Positions 5,228 to 7,179 of a DNA stretch of 7,179 bases are shown here, piece after piece. Each line of letters begins with the position of its first letter. Position 1 is the stretch's first letter. The stretch covers positions 1-7,179 of the forward strand of contig CAYGVJ010000197.1 in the NCBI GenBank assembly GCA_964353255.1, read 5' to 3'. The stretch is from VFZS01 sp964353255. Lineage in GTDB: Bacteria; Acidobacteriota; Terriglobia; Bryobacterales; Bryobacteraceae. The notes under the pieces were generated by a model. That model was not told where the DNA came from and did no database searches. It saw nothing but the letters and a program-made list of their open reading frames with translations. The position numbers and the translations under genes are program-made.

Positions 5228-7015
5228 GTGGGCTGGTGGGGCTCGTGGAGCGGCATCGTGGTGGCGGGCTTGCTGTCCGCCCAGACCGGGCTGTTTCCAC
5301 TGAAAGACGTGCGGCCCGGAATGAAGGGGGTGGGGAAGACCGTCTTCTCCGGGGCCCGGGTGGAGGAGTTCGGCTTCGAGGTGCTGGGGGTCCTGGAGAA
5401 CGTCGGTCCCGGGCAATCGGTGATCCTGGCCCGGCTCTCGGGCGGACCGCTGAAGCAGACCGGCGTGTTGCAGGGCATGAGTGGCAGCCCGGTCTACATC
5501 GGCGGCAGGCTGGTGGGAGCCGTGGCGATGGCGTTTGCGTTCTCCAAGGAGCCCATCGCCGGGATCCGGCCGATCCAGGAGATGCTGCGGGTGCGCGAGA
5601 CCGCCCCCGAGGGCGCGCCTCAGGCGGCCGCCCGATTGGCGCTGGACGGGAGCCAGCCTCTGGCGGCGCTGTTCCCGCCGCAGGAGGGTCTTCTGGCGGC
5701 CGGAGGCAAGCTCGTGGACATCGCCACGCCGGTCAGCTTCGGCGGCTTCACGGCCCGCAGTCTCGAGCAGTTTGCGCCGCAGTTACGCGCCCTGGGGCTG
5801 GAGCCGCGCCAGGGGCTGGCCGGGGGCAGCCAGCCGGATGAGCGCCTCGGGGATCCCGCCAGCCTTCAGCCGGGTTCGATGATCACGGTGCAGCTTCTCA
5901 GCGGCGACATGAGCGTGGGCGCCGACGGCAGCGTGACCCACGTGGAGGGCAACCGCATCTATGCCTTTGGCCACCGCCTCCTGGCGCTGGGCGCCACGGA
6001 TTTACCCTTTGCCCGCTCGGAGGTGCTCACGCTGCTGCCCAGCCTGGCGACCTCCTTCAAGATCTCGGCGGCGCGGGAGTGGCTGGGCGCCATCACCCAG
6101 GACCGCAGCACCGCCCTGGCCGGAGAGTTGGGCCGGCGCGCGGCCACGATTCCGGTCACCATCTCCGTGCTGCGACAGGGGCGGGCGGAGAAAGCTCCTC
6201 TGGCCCGGCAGTCCTACCGGATGCGCATGGTCAACGGCCGCATCCTTTCGCCCTTTCTGCTGCAATTGGCGGTGTTCTCGGCGCTGGACGCCACCGAGCA
6301 GGGCTTGGGCGAGTCCACCTTCGCGGTCAGCGGAGAAGTGGAGTTCGACGGCGGCGCGGCTCCGCTGAAGCTGACGAACATGTACTCGGGCGACTTCAAC
6401 GTGCCCTTGCAGACCTCGGTGGGGACCGCGCTGCCGCTGGCCTACGCCATGCAGAGCGGCTTCGAAGGGCTGCGGCCTAAGAAGATCGCCCTCGAAATCC
6501 AGTCGTTCGACCGCAAGCGCCAGTTGCAGATCGAGCAGGTATGGGCCTCGCGCCGCGAGGTGCGGCCCGGCGAGCGCCTGGAGTTGACGGTGGTGCTGAG
6601 CGGCGAGAACGGTCTGGAGGTCACCCGCAAGGTCGGCTACGTGATTCCTGCCGGCGCGCCGACCGGTCCCTGGCAGTTCACGGTGGCCGACGCCAACACC
6701 ATTAACCTGACCGAGATCCGGCAACTGGCCGCCGCGCTTCCCAAGACTGCGCCGCAGTTGATCGCGCTGCTCAATTCGCTGCGGCCCAACACCAGAGCCT
6801 ACCTGCGGGTATCCCGCGCTGACCCGGCTTATGAGGTGGCCGGCAGGACGCTGCCGACTCCGCCGCCCTCGGCAGCCTTGATTCTGGCGCGCGGACAGGC
6901 TTCGCTGGGCGGCGCGCTTCCGGTGGGAAGCTCGACCATAGCCGAGTTGGAGATCGCCGTGCCGGACATGGTGGTTTCCGGCTCCCGGAGCATCCAGGTG
7001 GAGGTCAAGGAATGA
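5228..7015 (+). CDS. Putative exported SpoIVB/S55-type peptidase domain protein
   Basis: The 595-aa protein resembles the SpoIVB peptidase family (MEROPS S55). An N-terminal hydrophobic stretch (GIVVAGLLSA, residues 9-18) could be a signal peptide cut near SAQ, but the n-region has no Lys or Arg, so export is likely, not certain. LKQTGVLQGMSGSPVYIGGR (residues 75-94) carries the presumed nucleophile Ser85 in GMSGSP. EGNRIYAFGHRLLALG (240-255) carries the presumed His249. LGAITQDRSTALAGELG (286-302) is a further S55-like segment. The order of these motifs is reversed relative to SpoIVB as I remember it. Beyond about residue 310 lies a beta-rich C-terminal half, with an Ig-like stretch around VRPGERLELTVVLSGENG. 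Substrate and role are unknown; in Bacillus SpoIVB signals during sporulation, for which nothing here gives evidence. The GTG start is uncertain: no Shine-Dalgarno site, and the nearby ATG at 5220 is out of frame. The next gene overlaps its stop codon. Confidence 0.82.
   Translation: MGWWGSWSGIVVAGLLSAQTGLFPLKDVRPGMKGVGKTVFSGARVEEFGFEVLGVLENVGPGQSVILARLSGGPLKQTGVLQGMSGSPVYIGGRLVGAVAMAFAFSKEPIAGIRPIQEMLRVRETAPEGAPQAAARLALDGSQPLAALFPPQEGLLAAGGKLVDIATPVSFGGFTARSLEQFAPQLRALGLEPRQGLAGGSQPDERLGDPASLQPGSMITVQLLSGDMSVGADGSVTHVEGNRIYAFGHRLLALGATDLPFARSEVLTLLPSLATSFKISAAREWLGAITQDRSTALAGELGRRAATIPVTISVLRQGRAEKAPLARQSYRMRMVNGRILSPFLLQLAVFSALDATEQGLGESTFAVSGEVEFDGGAAPLKLTNMYSGDFNVPLQTSVGTALPLAYAMQSGFEGLRPKKIALEIQSFDRKRQLQIEQVWASRREVRPGERLELTVVLSGENGLEVTRKVGYVIPAGAPTGPWQFTVADANTINLTEIRQLAAALPKTAPQLIALLNSLRPNTRAYLRVSRADPAYEVAGRTLPTPPPSAALILARGQASLGGALPVGSSTIAELEIAVPDMVVSGSRSIQVEVKE
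7000..7005 (+). promoter_or_regulatory. Shine-Dalgarno site for the terminal gene
   Basis: GGAGGT lies inside the last codons of the S55 gene, 6 nt before the ATG at 7012. It supports that start and, with the ATGA overlap, suggests translational coupling. Confidence 0.7.
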
Positions 7016-7179
7016 GGAGACTGCCCCTGCTGGTCTGTCTGGCGGCCGGCGCGGCGCAGGCAGCCGGCACGCTCACCTGGGAGATGAATTCCTGGCGCGA
7101 TTTTCTTGGCGGCCGCTTTGCGGGCGTGTCGCTGGCGCGCGACGGACGCCTGATGCTGGGGCCCGGCCTGGAGACGCTG
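7012..7179 (+). CDS. Secreted protein of unknown function (3' truncated)
   Basis: Only the first 56 codons are in the window. The start MRRLPLLVCLAAGAAQAAG is a clear signal peptide: two arginines, a hydrophobic core, and an AQA|A-like cleavage site near residues 16-18. The mature part begins GTLTWEMNSWRDFLGGRFAG, then VSLARDGRLMLGPGLETL. The pattern GVSL-x-x-DGRL-x-L-x-P recalls the first blade of a beta-propeller-like repeat protein, but too little is present to name a family. Its ATG overlaps the S55 stop codon (ATGA), and a good Shine-Dalgarno site precedes it, so the two proteins are probably made together and both exported. I do not recognise a function. Confidence 0.8.
   Translation, partial: MRRLPLLVCLAAGAAQAAGTLTWEMNSWRDFLGGRFAGVSLARDGRLMLGPGLETL

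Noticed and set aside
4440..5300. Antisense ORF (286 aa) opposite fliM
   Set aside because: There is no recognisable domain or ribosome-binding site; it is a mirror of the FliM codon pattern.

Overview
The window is high-GC bacterial chromosome with mostly housekeeping genes. The best guess for the host is Acidobacteriota, possibly the Bryobacterales/Solibacter side, with moderate confidence. This rests on three things: the DnaX C-terminal tail, an SpoIVB-type S55 protein paired with a second secreted protein, and an intergenic palindrome whose arm reads LAYARGSV on the minus strand, a peptide I remember from spurious acidobacterial ORFs. The FliM gene implies a flagellated or formerly flagellated lineage. 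No alignment or search could be run.

Layout. Positions 1-2415 (+) hold the DNA-maintenance cluster dnaX (5' end outside the window) - ybaB/ebfC - recR. The spacing is tight (24 and 64 nt), and a strong GC-rich dyad lies between ybaB and recR. Positions 2416-2795 hold no believable gene but are packed with inverted repeats, led by an 80-bp imperfect palindrome. Positions 2796-4130 (-) encode an MtaB-type radical-SAM tRNA methylthiotransferase, convergent with recR. Its GTG start follows an in-frame stop directly and sits 9 nt from a perfect TATAAT box, so it looks leaderless. Positions 4212-5171 (+) encode FliM, the flagellar switch protein, divergent from mtaB. Positions 5228-7015 (+) encode a probably exported protein with SpoIVB/S55 peptidase motifs. 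From 7012 a second secreted protein begins, overlapping by ATGA and running off the window.

How the genes work together. The DnaX clamp-loader subunit, the nucleoid-associated YbaB and the recombination mediator RecR form a widely conserved replication/repair cluster. MtaB (tRNA A37 modification) and FliM (motor switch) are functionally separate. The last two genes look like a translationally coupled secreted pair. The points most worth following up are the S55 protein, whose catalytic-motif order appears circularly permuted relative to sporulation SpoIVB, and the palindrome-rich intergenic block.
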